DNA of 64,000 nt from Ruminococcaceae bacterium UBA5891 (GCA_002431945.1 DJET01000048.1:18385-82384); one strand, 5' to 3'. Numbered from the stretch's first letter, positions 42,297 to 51,709 are shown. Notes: generated by a model from the letters alone, not told the origin. Made by a program: numbers and translations.

Positions 42297-44612
42297 TTAT
42301 TGGTTTGACGACGCCGCAGAAGACGCAGCGGCAGCGTCCGACGAGCTTGCAGCCGCCTTTGAAGCCGCCTCCGCTTCTGCCTTTCTTACGTCTGCCGGCG
42401 TTGCCGCAGCGTCTCCGCTGTGCGCGGTGCAAAGCGGCGGTACGTTGCTTTTTTTGTACCAACCTATCGCCTTTGACGGGCAGGCGGTTGTAGCAATGTT
42501 TCCGGTTGAGGTGCAGTAATACTTTTCAACCGCATAGTTGCTCACCTCAAATTCCTTCGGTTCAAGGTCGGCGTGTACCTTAGACATTACGGCGCCCCAC
42601 ATCTTGTGGGCTATTCCGGCGTTGGAAATCTTTTGCTGTTTATCGTAGCCGCACCAGCAGGAAGCCACATAGTAAGGGCTGCCGCCGACAAACCACAAAT
42701 CGTTAGAGTTGTTTGAGGTTCCCGTTTTTGCATATATTTTCATATTTTTAATATAACCCTTGGCACCTGCGCCCGTTCCGTGCGAACCGTAAACTACCGT
42801 TTGCAAAAGCTTGTTCATTACCGTAGCCGTATCCTCGCTTATTGCCATTTGCGGCTCGGAATTATACTCAAGCACCGTTTCGCCGTGCTGGTCGGTAACC
42901 TTGGTATAAAGCGTAGGCTTATGGAACTGCCCTAAATTGCCGAATACGGCAAAGGCTCCCGCCGATTCAAGCGTGGTTATACCGCCGTTGGTTCCGCCCA
43001 TTCCGAGCGGCGAAAGATTTATATCCTCGCTGTTAAGGGTGGTAATTCCGAGCTTTTGCGTAATAAAATCATACGATTTCTGCGGCGTTAATTTGTTTAC
43101 AAGATAAACCGGAATTGTATTTACCGAACGTTCAAGCGCATACTGCACGGTAATATTACCCCAGTATGAATTATACCAGTTTACGGGGGTCCACCCGTTA
43201 TAGTTGGTCTTGGTATCGTTTACAATGCTTGAATAATGAATAATATCGTCTTCTATTGCAGGCGCATATGCCGCTATCGGCTTCATGGTAGAGCCCGGCT
43301 GGCGCTTTGCGCTTGTAGCGCGGTTAAGACTGCGCTTGCCTACCTTTTCGCCTATTCCGCCCACAATACCCCTAACGTGACCGTTATAGTCCATAAGCGT
43401 CATAGAGCCCTGAAGCGTCGTACCGTCCGCTCCCTTTAAGCCGTAGGTCTTGCTGTCTGAAAAGACCTCTTCCATAATGCCCTGAATTTTATTATCGACG
43501 GTTGCGTAAATTTTATAACCGCCCGAATAAAAAATATTGGTCGCGTGGTTTTTTTCGTAGCCGTATTTATCCATAAGATCGGCTATAACCTGATCTATAA
43601 GCGCGTCAACAAAATAAGTATTATTCTCATTTTCCTTAAGCGCTTCCTTAGAAGCCACTAAGTTAATGTCCTCTTCCTTGGCCTTTTCATACTGTTCCTT
43701 TGTTATATAGCCCTGATCGTACATTTCCCATAAAACGGTGTTGCGGCGTTTTTTATTTTCCTCCGGATGATCGTCAGGCGCATAATAGGTAGGACTTTTT
43801 GTAATAGCGGCAAGGCAGGCGCACTCGGTAAGGGTAAGATCCTTTACATTTTTGCCGAAATAATAGTTTGCCGCAACCTCTACGCCGTAGGTGCCGTGGC
43901 CCATTGCTATTGTGTTTAAATAGCACTCTATTATGGTTTCCTTAACATAATGGTTTTCAATATACCTTGCGCGCATTATTTCGCGTATTTTACGGCTTGG
44001 GCGCTGCGAGGTATCGCCGGTAAGGTTTTTTACAAGCTGCTGGGTTATTGTAGAACCGCCCTGATTTGAAGAATAAAAATGCAAAAACATATTTGCAAAC
44101 GCCGCAAACGTACGCTTCCAGTCAACGCCGTTATGATCCATAAAACGCTTGTCCTCAATAGCAACAAAGGCGTTTACAAGGTTTTGCGGTATGCCGTCGT
44201 AGGTAATATCGCCCGATTTTGCTTTATCCTTATCATAATTAACCCAAATGCGGTTAAACTGACCGTGCAGGCGCTGATACTCGGAATAATTTCCGTTACC
44301 GTCGTCCGCATATATCGTAGTGGTAAAATTAAGCTTTAAATCGTCAAGATTTTCATCCATCGAGCCGTCAACCATAGTAAACGCATAAAGCAGGAATGCG
44401 GATATTACAATACTTACCGTAATGATGCCCACAAGAAATACGGTAAGCACCGCCCTTAATATCCTTTCCTTGCGCTTTCCCTTACGTTTGGTTTTTTTAC
44501 CGCCCGTTTTATTTTCAGTATGGGAAGAAAAGCTGTTAAGATCAAAGCTTGTCTCTCCGGTTTCTTCAAGATTACCGGAATTATCATAGCTGAACAAATC
44601 TCTGTCGTCCAT
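42297..44612 (-). CDS. Class A penicillin-binding protein (GT51 plus transpeptidase)
   Basis: A 771-residue bifunctional peptidoglycan synthase. A basic cytoplasmic region (KTKRKGKRKERIL) precedes one membrane segment (about 52-80). The glycosyltransferase domain has AIEDKRFMDHNGVDW and QGGSTITQQLVKNL; the transpeptidase has the active Ser in RQPGSTMKPIAAY, SVNTIPVYL and the KTGTSN box. It polymerises and crosslinks glycan strands outside the membrane. The C-terminus is an Ala/Ser-rich, disordered tail. GGAGGTG lies before the ATG. It leads an operon with DUF2156 and GNAT genes. Confidence 0.93.
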   Translation of the reverse strand: MDDRDLFSYDNSGNLEETGETSFDLNSFSSHTENKTGGKKTKRKGKRKERILRAVLTVFLVGIITVSIVISAFLLYAFTMVDGSMDENLDDLKLNFTTTIYADDGNGNYSEYQRLHGQFNRIWVNYDKDKAKSGDITYDGIPQNLVNAFVAIEDKRFMDHNGVDWKRTFAAFANMFLHFYSSNQGGSTITQQLVKNLTGDTSQRPSRKIREIMRARYIENHYVKETIIECYLNTIAMGHGTYGVEVAANYYFGKNVKDLTLTECACLAAITKSPTYYAPDDHPEENKKRRNTVLWEMYDQGYITKEQYEKAKEEDINLVASKEALKENENNTYFVDALIDQVIADLMDKYGYEKNHATNIFYSGGYKIYATVDNKIQGIMEEVFSDSKTYGLKGADGTTLQGSMTLMDYNGHVRGIVGGIGEKVGKRSLNRATSAKRQPGSTMKPIAAYAPAIEDDIIHYSSIVNDTKTNYNGWTPVNWYNSYWGNITVQYALERSVNTIPVYLVNKLTPQKSYDFITQKLGITTLNSEDINLSPLGMGGTNGGITTLESAGAFAVFGNLGQFHKPTLYTKVTDQHGETVLEYNSEPQMAISEDTATVMNKLLQTVVYGSHGTGAGAKGYIKNMKIYAKTGTSNNSNDLWFVGGSPYYVASCWCGYDKQQKISNAGIAHKMWGAVMSKVHADLEPKEFEVSNYAVEKYYCTSTGNIATTACPSKAIGWYKKSNVPPLCTAHSGDAAATPADVRKAEAEAASKAAASSSDAAAASSAASSNQ

Positions 44613-44670
44613 TTAACACCTCCGCCGAAAAACGGCATTTGCTGTAAATATTTTTTCCGAAATTAAACTT

Positions 44671-44699
44671 ATTATAGCATATATCCTATATAAAATCAA
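44671..44699 (-). promoter_or_regulatory. Sigma-A promoter of the PBP operon
   Basis: On the minus strand TTGATT (44694-44699), 17 bases, TATAAT (44671-44676), about 60 bases before the start codon. Confidence 0.75.
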
Positions 44700-44727
44700 T
44701 CACAATAAACCGTTCCACAGCGTTTGC

Positions 44728-45615
44728 CTATAAATCGGTTTGCAGACCGCCCGTAAAATCAAGCACACAGCTTTTAAGCTGTGCCAGCCCTTCCGTCATA
44801 CGTGCGTTTATATCTGTGCCCATTCCAAGCTCTCTTGCGGTAACAGGGCTTATCGGCAATACCTTAACGCCGTTTGTTCTGCCCTTTATCATCATTTCGC
44901 TCATCATTGAAATGCCAAGGCCCTTTCCCACCATTCGTATAACCGTTTCGTCGTCCACGTGCGCCTGCCTGATATTGGGCTTTACGCCGTTTTTTTCAAG
45001 CGCCGCGTTAACGTCGATATCAAATTTGCCGTAAGGCATTAAAAACTCCCTGCCCTCGTATTCGGCAATTGAAAAGCTTTCCTTGGAAAGCGTTTTGTAA
45101 TCCGGCGGCAGTATGGCATACATAATGTCGCTGTAAAGCGGCGTCCAGTCGCAGCTTATCCTACTTTGCCTTGCCGCAAAAATAACGTCGGTACGGCCGC
45201 TCTCAAGCAGCTTAAACGGCTCTAAGGCGTTATCCACCATTCTAAGGTCAACGTTTATTTCGGGGCAAACACGTCTGAACCTATACAGTATTTCGGGCAG
45301 CCAATGCATTGCAATGCTTGCATATGCGGCTACGCGTATGGTCTCGCTCCTTTTTTCGGATATTGCGGATATTCGGTTTTCAAGGCTTGCATTAGCCCTT
45401 AAAAACTCCCTTATGCAGGGCATAAGCTCCTTTCCCTCTTTGGTAAGCGAAATGCCGTTGTGGTCGCGCGTTATAAGGGTAAGCCCTATATCGCGTTCAA
45501 GGCTGTCTACCAAATGCGTAAGTCCGGATTGGGTGTAGCCGACTACCTCGGACGCCTTTGAAAAGCTTCCGAGATCGACTGCCGTCATCAGTATTTCAAG
45601 CTTTTTACTGTCCAT
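44728..45615 (-). CDS. LysR-family transcriptional regulator
   Basis: A 295-residue regulator with an N-terminal winged helix-turn-helix (LGSFSKASEVVGYTQSGLTH, then LERDIGLTLITRDHNGISLT) and a C-terminal periplasmic-binding-like sensor domain (about 90-290). It is divergent from the branched-chain amino acid permease gene across 118 bp, the usual arrangement for a LysR protein and its target. An ATAC-N4-GTAT dyad at about 45629-45640 is a possible binding site. Confidence 0.9.
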   Translation of the reverse strand: MDSKKLEILMTAVDLGSFSKASEVVGYTQSGLTHLVDSLERDIGLTLITRDHNGISLTKEGKELMPCIREFLRANASLENRISAISEKRSETIRVAAYASIAMHWLPEILYRFRRVCPEINVDLRMVDNALEPFKLLESGRTDVIFAARQSRISCDWTPLYSDIMYAILPPDYKTLSKESFSIAEYEGREFLMPYGKFDIDVNAALEKNGVKPNIRQAHVDDETVIRMVGKGLGISMMSEMMIKGRTNGVKVLPISPVTARELGMGTDINARMTEGLAQLKSCVLDFTGGLQTDL

Positions 45616-45659
45616 AATTTTACTCCCTATACATAGGTATTACAAAATGTCATATAACT

Positions 45660-45688
45660 ATTATAATCCTGTGCTTTATTTTTTGCAA
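45660..45688 (-). promoter_or_regulatory. Promoter of the LysR-type gene
   Basis: TTGCAA (45683-45688), 17 bases, TATAAT (45660-45665) on the minus strand. The ATAC/GTAT dyad lies just downstream, compatible with autoregulation. Confidence 0.6.
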
Positions 45689-45733
45689 GCTATAAAGTAC
45701 AATATTTACCGTTAAAGGAGTTGTTTTACATAA

Positions 45734-47092
45734 ATGAATGCAAATAAGCTTACACTAAAGCAAAAAATACTTGTTGCCGGAACCCTGTTCGGTATGTTTT
45801 TCGGCGCGGGCAACCTTATATTCCCCGTGCATTTGGGACAAATGGCGGGCAGCAACGTTATTTATGCCATTATAGGCTTTGTTATAACGGCGGTAGGTAT
45901 ACCGATACTCGGCGTTGCCGCGATAGGCATTACCCATTCGGACGGGCTTCAGACACTTGCAAGCAAGGTTGGCAAGGGCTACGGAATTTTCTTCACCTGC
46001 ATACTTTACCTTACGATAGGTCCGCTTTTCGCTATTCCGAGATGCGCTACCGTTTCCTTTACCACCGGCGTTACGCCGATGCTCGGCAAAAATTCGCGCG
46101 AATGGTTAGCTCTGCTTATTTTTTCGGCTGTGTTTTTTGGCTTTGTTTTGTTTTTTTCGCTCCGTCCGGGCAAAATAACCGTTTGGATAGGTAAAATCAT
46201 AAACCCCGTATTCCTTGTATTTCTGGCGGTTCTTGTTATAACGGCGCTTTTATCGCCGGGCGCTTCATTTTCGGATATAGAGCCTGCCGCCGATTATAAA
46301 AACAGCGCCTTCTTCTCTTCCTTTATAGAGGGCTACGGCACTATGGACGCAATAGCAGGTCTTGCATTCGGAATTGTGGTAATAGACGTTATACGCCGTA
46401 TGGGCGTTGATGACGATAACGCCGTTGCGCGCGACGTATTAAGCTCCGGCGTGCTTACGGGACTGCTTATGGCGATTATATACGTGCTTACAATACTTAT
46501 GGGCGCGCAGTCAAGAGGACACTTTGAAATATCCGAAAACGGCGGTATTGCCCTTACCCAGATCGCAGGTCATTACTTAGGCGGCGCAGGCAACATAATT
46601 CTTGCAGTAACAATAACCTTTGCCTGCCTTAAAACCTCAATAGGTCTTGTAACCTCTTGCTCGGAAACCTTTGTTAAAATGACAAACGGCAAAATTTCCT
46701 ACAAAACCTGGGCGATTATATTTACCGTATTTTCGTTTGCGGTGTCAAACATAGGCTTAAGCGCTATAATAGAATATTCAATTCCTATGCTTATGCTTAT
46801 ATATCCGCCCGCCATAGCGCTTATAATCCTTGCGTTTACCGGCAAGCTTTTCGGTCACGATAGGGCGGTATATATCTCGGTTATGGTAGGCACCTGGGCG
46901 GCGGCGATATTCGACTGTATGAAAACGCTGCCGAAGGGCGTTCAGTCGGCGCTACACCTTAACGTTCCCATAAGCTTTGCCGCCGATTACCTGCCGCTGT
47001 TTGATAAAAACCTCGGCTGGCTGCTGCCGGCGTTTGCGGGGCTTGTTATCGGGCTTATAATTCATTTTATAAAACGTGCAAAAGCAAAATAA
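45734..47092 (+). CDS. brnQ: Branched-chain amino acid:cation symporter (LIVCS family)
   Basis: A 452-residue protein with about 12 membrane segments. The N-terminus GTLFGMFFGAGNLIFPVHLG is diagnostic of BrnQ, and IGPLFAIPRCATVSFTTG is a conserved loop. It should import leucine, isoleucine and valine with sodium or protons. It is divergent from a LysR regulator that probably controls it. The ribosome binding site AAAGGAG is rather far (14 bases) from the ATG. Ends at a strong terminator. Confidence 0.93.
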   Translation: MNANKLTLKQKILVAGTLFGMFFGAGNLIFPVHLGQMAGSNVIYAIIGFVITAVGIPILGVAAIGITHSDGLQTLASKVGKGYGIFFTCILYLTIGPLFAIPRCATVSFTTGVTPMLGKNSREWLALLIFSAVFFGFVLFFSLRPGKITVWIGKIINPVFLVFLAVLVITALLSPGASFSDIEPAADYKNSAFFSSFIEGYGTMDAIAGLAFGIVVIDVIRRMGVDDDNAVARDVLSSGVLTGLLMAIIYVLTILMGAQSRGHFEISENGGIALTQIAGHYLGGAGNIILAVTITFACLKTSIGLVTSCSETFVKMTNGKISYKTWAIIFTVFSFAVSNIGLSAIIEYSIPMLMLIYPPAIALIILAFTGKLFGHDRAVYISVMVGTWAAAIFDCMKTLPKGVQSALHLNVPISFAADYLPLFDKNLGWLLPAFAGLVIGLIIHFIKRAKAK

Positions 47093-47100
47093 ATATTTTA

Positions 47101-47141
47101 AAAGCGTATCGGCAAAATAAAACTGCCGATACGCTTTTTTG
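47101..47141 (+). terminator. Intrinsic terminator after brnQ
   Basis: AAGCGTATCGGCA (47102-47114) pairs with TGCCGATACGCTT (47124-47136) around a 9-base loop, followed by a T-run. Confidence 0.9.
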
Positions 47142-47257
47142 TCTTAAAAACAATAAATTACAAATTACGCATAATTTACCTATAATAATATTTTTTTCAC
47201 CGCGCACAATAGTAATGCAAACGCAAAGAGAAAATTTTTTATAGGAGAGAAAAAATC

Positions 47258-47353
47258 ATGGCTAACAAGAGTGTAGTACCTGAGGCTAAGGAAGCCCTCA
47301 ACCGTTTTAAGATGGAGGCTGCCAATGAGCTTGGTGTTCCCCGCTGCTCTTAA
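47258..47353 (+). pseudogene. Truncated alpha/beta-type small acid-soluble spore protein gene
   Basis: An ATG at 47258 with AGGAGA 9 bases upstream opens a 31-codon frame that begins MANKSVVPEAKEALNRFK and continues MEAANELGVP. This is the N-terminal half of an alpha/beta SASP (usual length about 60-70), which coat DNA in spores. After ELGVP the sequence departs from the family (RCS, stop); the usual second half with the GSVGG motif is absent. The convergent serine recombinase gene ends 12 bases later, so the break is probably caused by integration at this site. The second half was not found on the other side of the recombinase. The stretch 47142-47257 is AT-rich with no further gene. Confidence 0.75.
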
Positions 47354-47365
47354 AACGGTTTTAAT

Positions 47366-49015
47366 TTACCGTTCTTCACGTATTTCGCTCATTTCGCCTA
47401 CAAATTTGTAAAATATACGAATCGGCTGTTCAAACGCCGAGGTTTTGTGGGTTGCCCGTTTCTTGCCCGCCGGAAGAATCTTCGGCCCCACCTCTATTCT
47501 TTCAACAAAGGTTGCAAGCGTATTGCGGTCTAATTCCTCAATATGGCTGTACCGCTTTATAAGCTCAAAAAACATTTTGTAATTATCGCTTTTGTTTGTT
47601 TTTAAGGTCTCGCTGCCGATATCCGTAAGCTCCGCCTTTAAGACCTGCGTTTCCTTTTGCAGATCGGCGACCATTCGGCTTAGCCTATCGTCTTCAAGCC
47701 TGCCCTCGGCATTATCTGCATACAGCTTGGGAATTATTTTATCTATAACGGCAAGCCTGTCTTTAAGCCTTTCGCGGCGCAATTTATAAGCCGAAGCCGC
47801 ACTTTGAGAGCCTTCCTCACGCATTACGCGCTTTACGATACCGTCTATCTGTTCGTCCGTAAGCGATATCAGCGAATTAAGATCATCGGTTACAAGGCTT
47901 ACAAGGTCGGCGTACCTTATTCTTGTGCCGGTGCAGGGGCGGCTTATATCCTTACGCTTGTTTATGCAGGAAAGATACCAGTATTTGTTTCTTTCGCCCT
48001 TGTAAACCGTGCCGCAGGAGCATAGAGCATGGCCGCACAGCGCACAATAGGCAATACCGGAAAAAATGCTTTTACGCACGTGGTCGTACTGCCTGAAATC
48101 ACGCGTGCCCTTGCCTAAATTATCGCGCGCGGCGTTAAAAACCTCTTTGCTTACCAGCGCCTCGTGCGTATTCTCGGTTACCGCCCATTCGGAAATCGGA
48201 ACAGGCACCTTCTTTTTTGATTTAACGCTTACCTTTTTTGTTTTTCCGAGAACGGTATGCCCCAAATATACCTCGTTTTTAAGAATACGCTTAACGGTGG
48301 TATAATTCCAAAAATCAGAAGCCCTTGCCGCTCCCTCCTCGCTGAACTCATCACGGTAAAGCACCCTGTATTTAAGCGGCGGAATAATCCCGTCACGGTT
48401 AAGGCTTTCCGCAATCTTACGCGAGGAATCCCCGTTTGCGGCGGCTTCAAATATCCTCTGCACAACGGGCGCCGTAGCTTCGTCGGGTACAAGCTGATTT
48501 TTATTTCTCGGAGCTTTTTTATACCCATACGGTGGGCAGGCGCAGTAAAGCCCCTCGTTCCGTTTGGTTTTAAGCACGTCCTTAACCTTTCTTGAACCGT
48601 CGCGCAGATATACCTCGTTCATTGCAAACTGAAATGGCGCCATAACGTTTTCGCTTTCGCTGTCGAAATTATCGGAAATGGCGATATACCTTATGCCGTG
48701 TTCGGGAAAGAATTGCTCAGCGTAATAGCTTGATTCGCGCATATCGCGCCCCAGTCGGGACAGATCCTTTGTAATTACCGTGTTTGCCATACCGCGCTCA
48801 AGCTCATTCATCATTTGCCGAAAGCCGGGGCGGTCGAAATTTCCGCCGGAATAACCGTCGTCAACAAATTCGCGCACAAGCCTTATGCCGTTTTGCCCGC
48901 AATACTTAGTTACTATCATTCGCTGATTGGTAATACTTGAGGACTCGCTTTTCTGCGCTTCCTCCCTTGAAAGCCGGAAATATGCAAAAGCAATTTTATT
49001 TTGTTCGATTCTCAT
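47366..49015 (-). CDS. Large serine recombinase (second)
   Basis: A 549-residue recombinase with catalytic Ser16 in AYFRLSREEAQ, the DLSRLGRDMRES arginine motif, a recombinase domain (about 160-270), a zinc ribbon (CALCGHALC, with LSCINKR and RPCTG) and a long coiled coil (about 400-460), ending in a DUF4368-like segment (IEVGPK). It is distinct from the first recombinase. It is coupled by a 4-base overlap to a 63-codon gene and ends beside the truncated SASP gene, so it may be the whole of a tiny mobile unit. Confidence 0.87.
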   Translation of the reverse strand: MRIEQNKIAFAYFRLSREEAQKSESSSITNQRMIVTKYCGQNGIRLVREFVDDGYSGGNFDRPGFRQMMNELERGMANTVITKDLSRLGRDMRESSYYAEQFFPEHGIRYIAISDNFDSESENVMAPFQFAMNEVYLRDGSRKVKDVLKTKRNEGLYCACPPYGYKKAPRNKNQLVPDEATAPVVQRIFEAAANGDSSRKIAESLNRDGIIPPLKYRVLYRDEFSEEGAARASDFWNYTTVKRILKNEVYLGHTVLGKTKKVSVKSKKKVPVPISEWAVTENTHEALVSKEVFNAARDNLGKGTRDFRQYDHVRKSIFSGIAYCALCGHALCSCGTVYKGERNKYWYLSCINKRKDISRPCTGTRIRYADLVSLVTDDLNSLISLTDEQIDGIVKRVMREEGSQSAASAYKLRRERLKDRLAVIDKIIPKLYADNAEGRLEDDRLSRMVADLQKETQVLKAELTDIGSETLKTNKSDNYKMFFELIKRYSHIEELDRNTLATFVERIEVGPKILPAGKKRATHKTSAFEQPIRIFYKFVGEMSEIREER

Positions 49016-49203
49016 AATACCTCCTCAGACCGAATCGAACCGCCGTTACTATTATATATTATATTACCCCCGCCCGTCAACGGCGGCAGCTTGCCTTTTT
49101 CTTCCAATATCCGCCGTTCTATAAGCGACTCGGTTGTGCTGCCGTTTGCAAAAACTCTGCTTATAATATATCTGGTGTTCTCAATATCCTTATAGTTTTT
49201 CAA
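49012..49203 (-). CDS. Small protein coupled to the serine recombinase, 63 residues
   Basis: The frame begins with TTG at 49201-49203, with GGGAGG 7 bases upstream, and reads KNYKDIENTRYIISRVFANG onward. It overlaps the recombinase start by 4 bases (ATGA), so they are co-translated. It could be a recombination directionality or control factor, but no family is recognised and there is no clear DNA-binding motif. Confidence 0.6.
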   Translation of the reverse strand: MKNYKDIENTRYIISRVFANGSTTESLIERRILEEKGKLPPLTGGGNIIYNSNGGSIRSEEVL

Positions 49204-49276
49204 TTTTATTCCTCCCTTTTATATTTTTAACTTTAATGCCGAAATTAAACATTTTTACAAATTATAAAGGGAAAAA

Positions 49277-50209
49277 TTAAAATATAATACGGTCGCCGTT
49301 AAGGTTTTCCTTATACATATCAACCGCGTTTACATTAAAGCCGTTGTAGGTTTTATAATAATAAATACCCTTATCGGCATTTATGCACGACGAATAAATT
49401 GTTATTTCATATTTTCCGCCGTCAAGCTCGCAGCAGCCGCGCTGCTGCTCTACCGATGAAAGTATATGAAAAAACTGACTTACGCTGCCCGTCTCGTCGC
49501 TGTCGGATACCGAATTAGCCCTTACAAACGCCGCGCGTATAAACCGCGACTGCGAGGAAAGGTCGCCCGGAAGACCGATAGCCCCCATACCGCGGCTTAT
49601 CGCTTTAAGCTCTAACTTATCGGAAAAATTATTTACGGGCGGTTTAGGCGACAGCTGCATATAGCTGTTAAGCGATGACATATGATAAGGAAACGGCGGA
49701 TTGTTTGTAAGCACGCCCGCAGGGTTTTCGTATATTTTTATTCCGCCGCTCAACGGCTCAGCCGCGATACATTCATATTTATCCGCAATAAGCCAATGAA
49801 GGCTTGCAACGGGAAAACTGCCGAAGGGTGTATCGGTTATATTGGTGTTTTCAAGCAGATCTTTCACTTCGCGAACCGAGGAACAGCGCGCAAGCAGCCA
49901 CGGAATAAACTCATATTGCGCAACGTTTTCCTTATCGCGGCACGGCTTATTATAAACGGCGTTACCCACAAAATTAAGCCCTGCCATACACAAGCCCGTT
50001 TCGTTTGCCGCGTCGTAATAAAGCGGATAGCCGCTATGCACGTGCGCCATACCGATTATGGCATAGTGCTTTTTAGGCATATCGGCGCAGTGTATTTTAA
50101 ACTCATAATTACGCGGCGTAATAACAACGCTTTCGCCGAATGAGCAATCGTAATCAAGATTGCGCCCGAAATAGAAATCATCTGTTTTATAGGTTACTGC
50201 CGTACACAT
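49277..50209 (-). CDS. bsh: Choloylglycine hydrolase family protein (bile salt hydrolase-like)
   Basis: A 310-residue Ntn hydrolase. Cys2 after the initiator Met is the nucleophile (MCTAVTY), with GRNLDYDCSFG (Arg and Asp), LTNNPPFPYH (Asn) and SRFIRAAFV (Arg) forming the active site. The family deconjugates glycine- or taurine-linked bile acids or cleaves penicillin V; the motif set fits bile salt hydrolases but does not exclude an acylase for other amides. It is cytoplasmic and typical of gut bacteria. It is divergent from an AraC regulator, which may respond to its substrate. Confidence 0.87.
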   Translation of the reverse strand: MCTAVTYKTDDFYFGRNLDYDCSFGESVVITPRNYEFKIHCADMPKKHYAIIGMAHVHSGYPLYYDAANETGLCMAGLNFVGNAVYNKPCRDKENVAQYEFIPWLLARCSSVREVKDLLENTNITDTPFGSFPVASLHWLIADKYECIAAEPLSGGIKIYENPAGVLTNNPPFPYHMSSLNSYMQLSPKPPVNNFSDKLELKAISRGMGAIGLPGDLSSQSRFIRAAFVRANSVSDSDETGSVSQFFHILSSVEQQRGCCELDGGKYEITIYSSCINADKGIYYYKTYNGFNVNAVDMYKENLNGDRIIF

Positions 50210-50340
50210 ATTATACTCCGTTCCGCTGTTAAAGCATTATATATTAACAAAACTATTATGCGCATTTTTTCCGTATTAAAATAAAGCTATTGCCAACAAA
50301 AGCTAATTGTGTTATCATTTAAAAAGGCAGGTGATACCGT

Positions 50341-51147
50341 ATGCAGGATTATTTTATTTTTAATCAGCCGGATATGATGTCGCATTACAGCAGCAGTCCC
50401 GTGCCGCGCCCCGAAAATTTTAAAATGCACACGCATGAATGGTGCGAGGTATACTATTTTTCAGAGGGAAAGGGAATCTTTAAAATAGAGGGCAGCAGCT
50501 ACCCCCTTGAAAGCGGGGACATTCTTTTAATGCGGCCGCTTGAATCGCATTATATAGACATTGACCCCTCGCACCGATATACGCGTTTTTCGGCGCATTT
50601 CGACCCCGCGATCCTAAAGGAGCTTGACCCTGACGGATACCTTATGCGCCCGTTTTACGACAGAGAGGCAGGCAAAAAAAATCTTTACAGGGCAAGCAGC
50701 TTTAAATCGGAAATATATAAATCCTATTTAAAAAACGCCGTGCGCGAAACCGAAAACCGAAGATTACAGATACTCAGCAATATTTTGCCGCTGCTTAATG
50801 AAATTTCCGCCGCGTTTTCAGCGGGCGTAAACGAAACCGCAAGCGAAACGCTTGATTACAAAATAGTAAACTATATAAACAACCGCCTGTCCGAAAATAT
50901 TACGCTTGACGAGATATGCCGCGAATTTTACATAAGCAAGCCCCACCTGTGCCGTGTATTTAAAGAAATAACCGGCTCTACCGTGTGGGATTATATAACC
51001 GTAAAGCGCCTTTTAAACGCAAAAATGCTTATAGGTTCGGGCATAAAGCCCACAAAGGCGTGCGGAGAATGCGGCTTTAACGATTATTCAACATTTTACC
51101 GCGCCTATGTAAAAAAATTCGGTACCCCGCCTTCAAAATCAGGCTGA
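50341..51147 (+). CDS. AraC-family transcriptional regulator (second)
   Basis: A 268-residue regulator with a cupin sensor (MHTHEWCEVYYFSEGKGIF, then YPLESGDILLMRPLESHY) and a C-terminal AraC helix-turn-helix pair (ITLDEICREFYISKPHLCRVF, then KPTKACGECGFNDYSTFYRAY). It is divergent from the choloylglycine hydrolase gene over 131 bp and followed at 31 bp by a GNAT gene. AGGTGAT lies before the ATG. Target and ligand are unknown. Confidence 0.9.
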   Translation: MQDYFIFNQPDMMSHYSSSPVPRPENFKMHTHEWCEVYYFSEGKGIFKIEGSSYPLESGDILLMRPLESHYIDIDPSHRYTRFSAHFDPAILKELDPDGYLMRPFYDREAGKKNLYRASSFKSEIYKSYLKNAVRETENRRLQILSNILPLLNEISAAFSAGVNETASETLDYKIVNYINNRLSENITLDEICREFYISKPHLCRVFKEITGSTVWDYITVKRLLNAKMLIGSGIKPTKACGECGFNDYSTFYRAYVKKFGTPPSKSG

Positions 51148-51178
51148 CGAAAATAACAAAACAGTTAGGAGAACAGAT

Positions 51179-51655
51179 ATGAACGAAATATTTATAAGAT
51201 CCGCTGAAAAAAACGACATACCCGCAATAGATAAGCTTTTATACGAAGTGCACAAGGTACACAGCGACGCAAGACCGGATCTTTTTAAGGCGGGCGCTAA
51301 AAAGTACACCGACGGCGAGCTTGAAAAAATATTAGCCGATAAAAATACGCCGGTATTTGTCGCCGTAAAAAACAACGCCGTTGCAGGCTATGCGTTTTGC
51401 ATACATAAGCAGTTTTTAAACAACAATAATATGACCGACGTTAAGACACTTTATATAGACGATTTGTGCGTTGAAGAAAATTTAAGGGGCGAGCATATCG
51501 GAAAACAGCTTTACGACTTTGTAATAAGCTACGCAAAGCAAAACGGATATTATAACGTAACGCTGAACGTATGGGCGGATAATACCGCAGCTGTTAAGTT
51601 CTACGAAAAAATAGGTATGCGCATACAAAAAATCGGAATGGAAACGATTTTGTAA
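51179..51655 (+). CDS. GNAT-family N-acetyltransferase
   Basis: A 158-residue acetyltransferase with the full GNAT pattern: IDDLCVEENLRGEHIGKQLYD (acetyl-CoA loop), then VTLNVWADNTAAVKFYEKIG. The ending resembles acetyltransferases acting on small molecules or proteins; substrate unknown. TAGGAGA lies before the ATG. It is probably co-transcribed with the AraC-type gene. Confidence 0.88.
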   Translation: MNEIFIRSAEKNDIPAIDKLLYEVHKVHSDARPDLFKAGAKKYTDGELEKILADKNTPVFVAVKNNAVAGYAFCIHKQFLNNNNMTDVKTLYIDDLCVEENLRGEHIGKQLYDFVISYAKQNGYYNVTLNVWADNTAAVKFYEKIGMRIQKIGMETIL

Positions 51656-51667
51656 TTTTGTTACCTT

Positions 51668-51709
51668 AAAACACTAAGCCGGAGACTTTTGTCTCCGGCT
51701 TAGTGTTTT
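51668..51709 (+). terminator. Bidirectional intrinsic terminator
   Basis: An 18-bp near-perfect stem (51669-51686 with 51691-51708) and 4-base loop. It ends the GNAT gene and, on the other strand, the spoVM end of the long conserved operon; it overlaps the spoVM stop. Confidence 0.9.

Noticed and set aside
45616..45733. T-box leader for brnQ
   Set aside because: The 118-bp gap is too short and shows no T-box sequence or terminator/antiterminator pair.
36588..49203. A prophage or integrative element bounded by the two serine recombinases
   Set aside because: The genes between them are chromosomal types (transporter, PBP, LysR/BrnQ) with no phage or conjugation genes.
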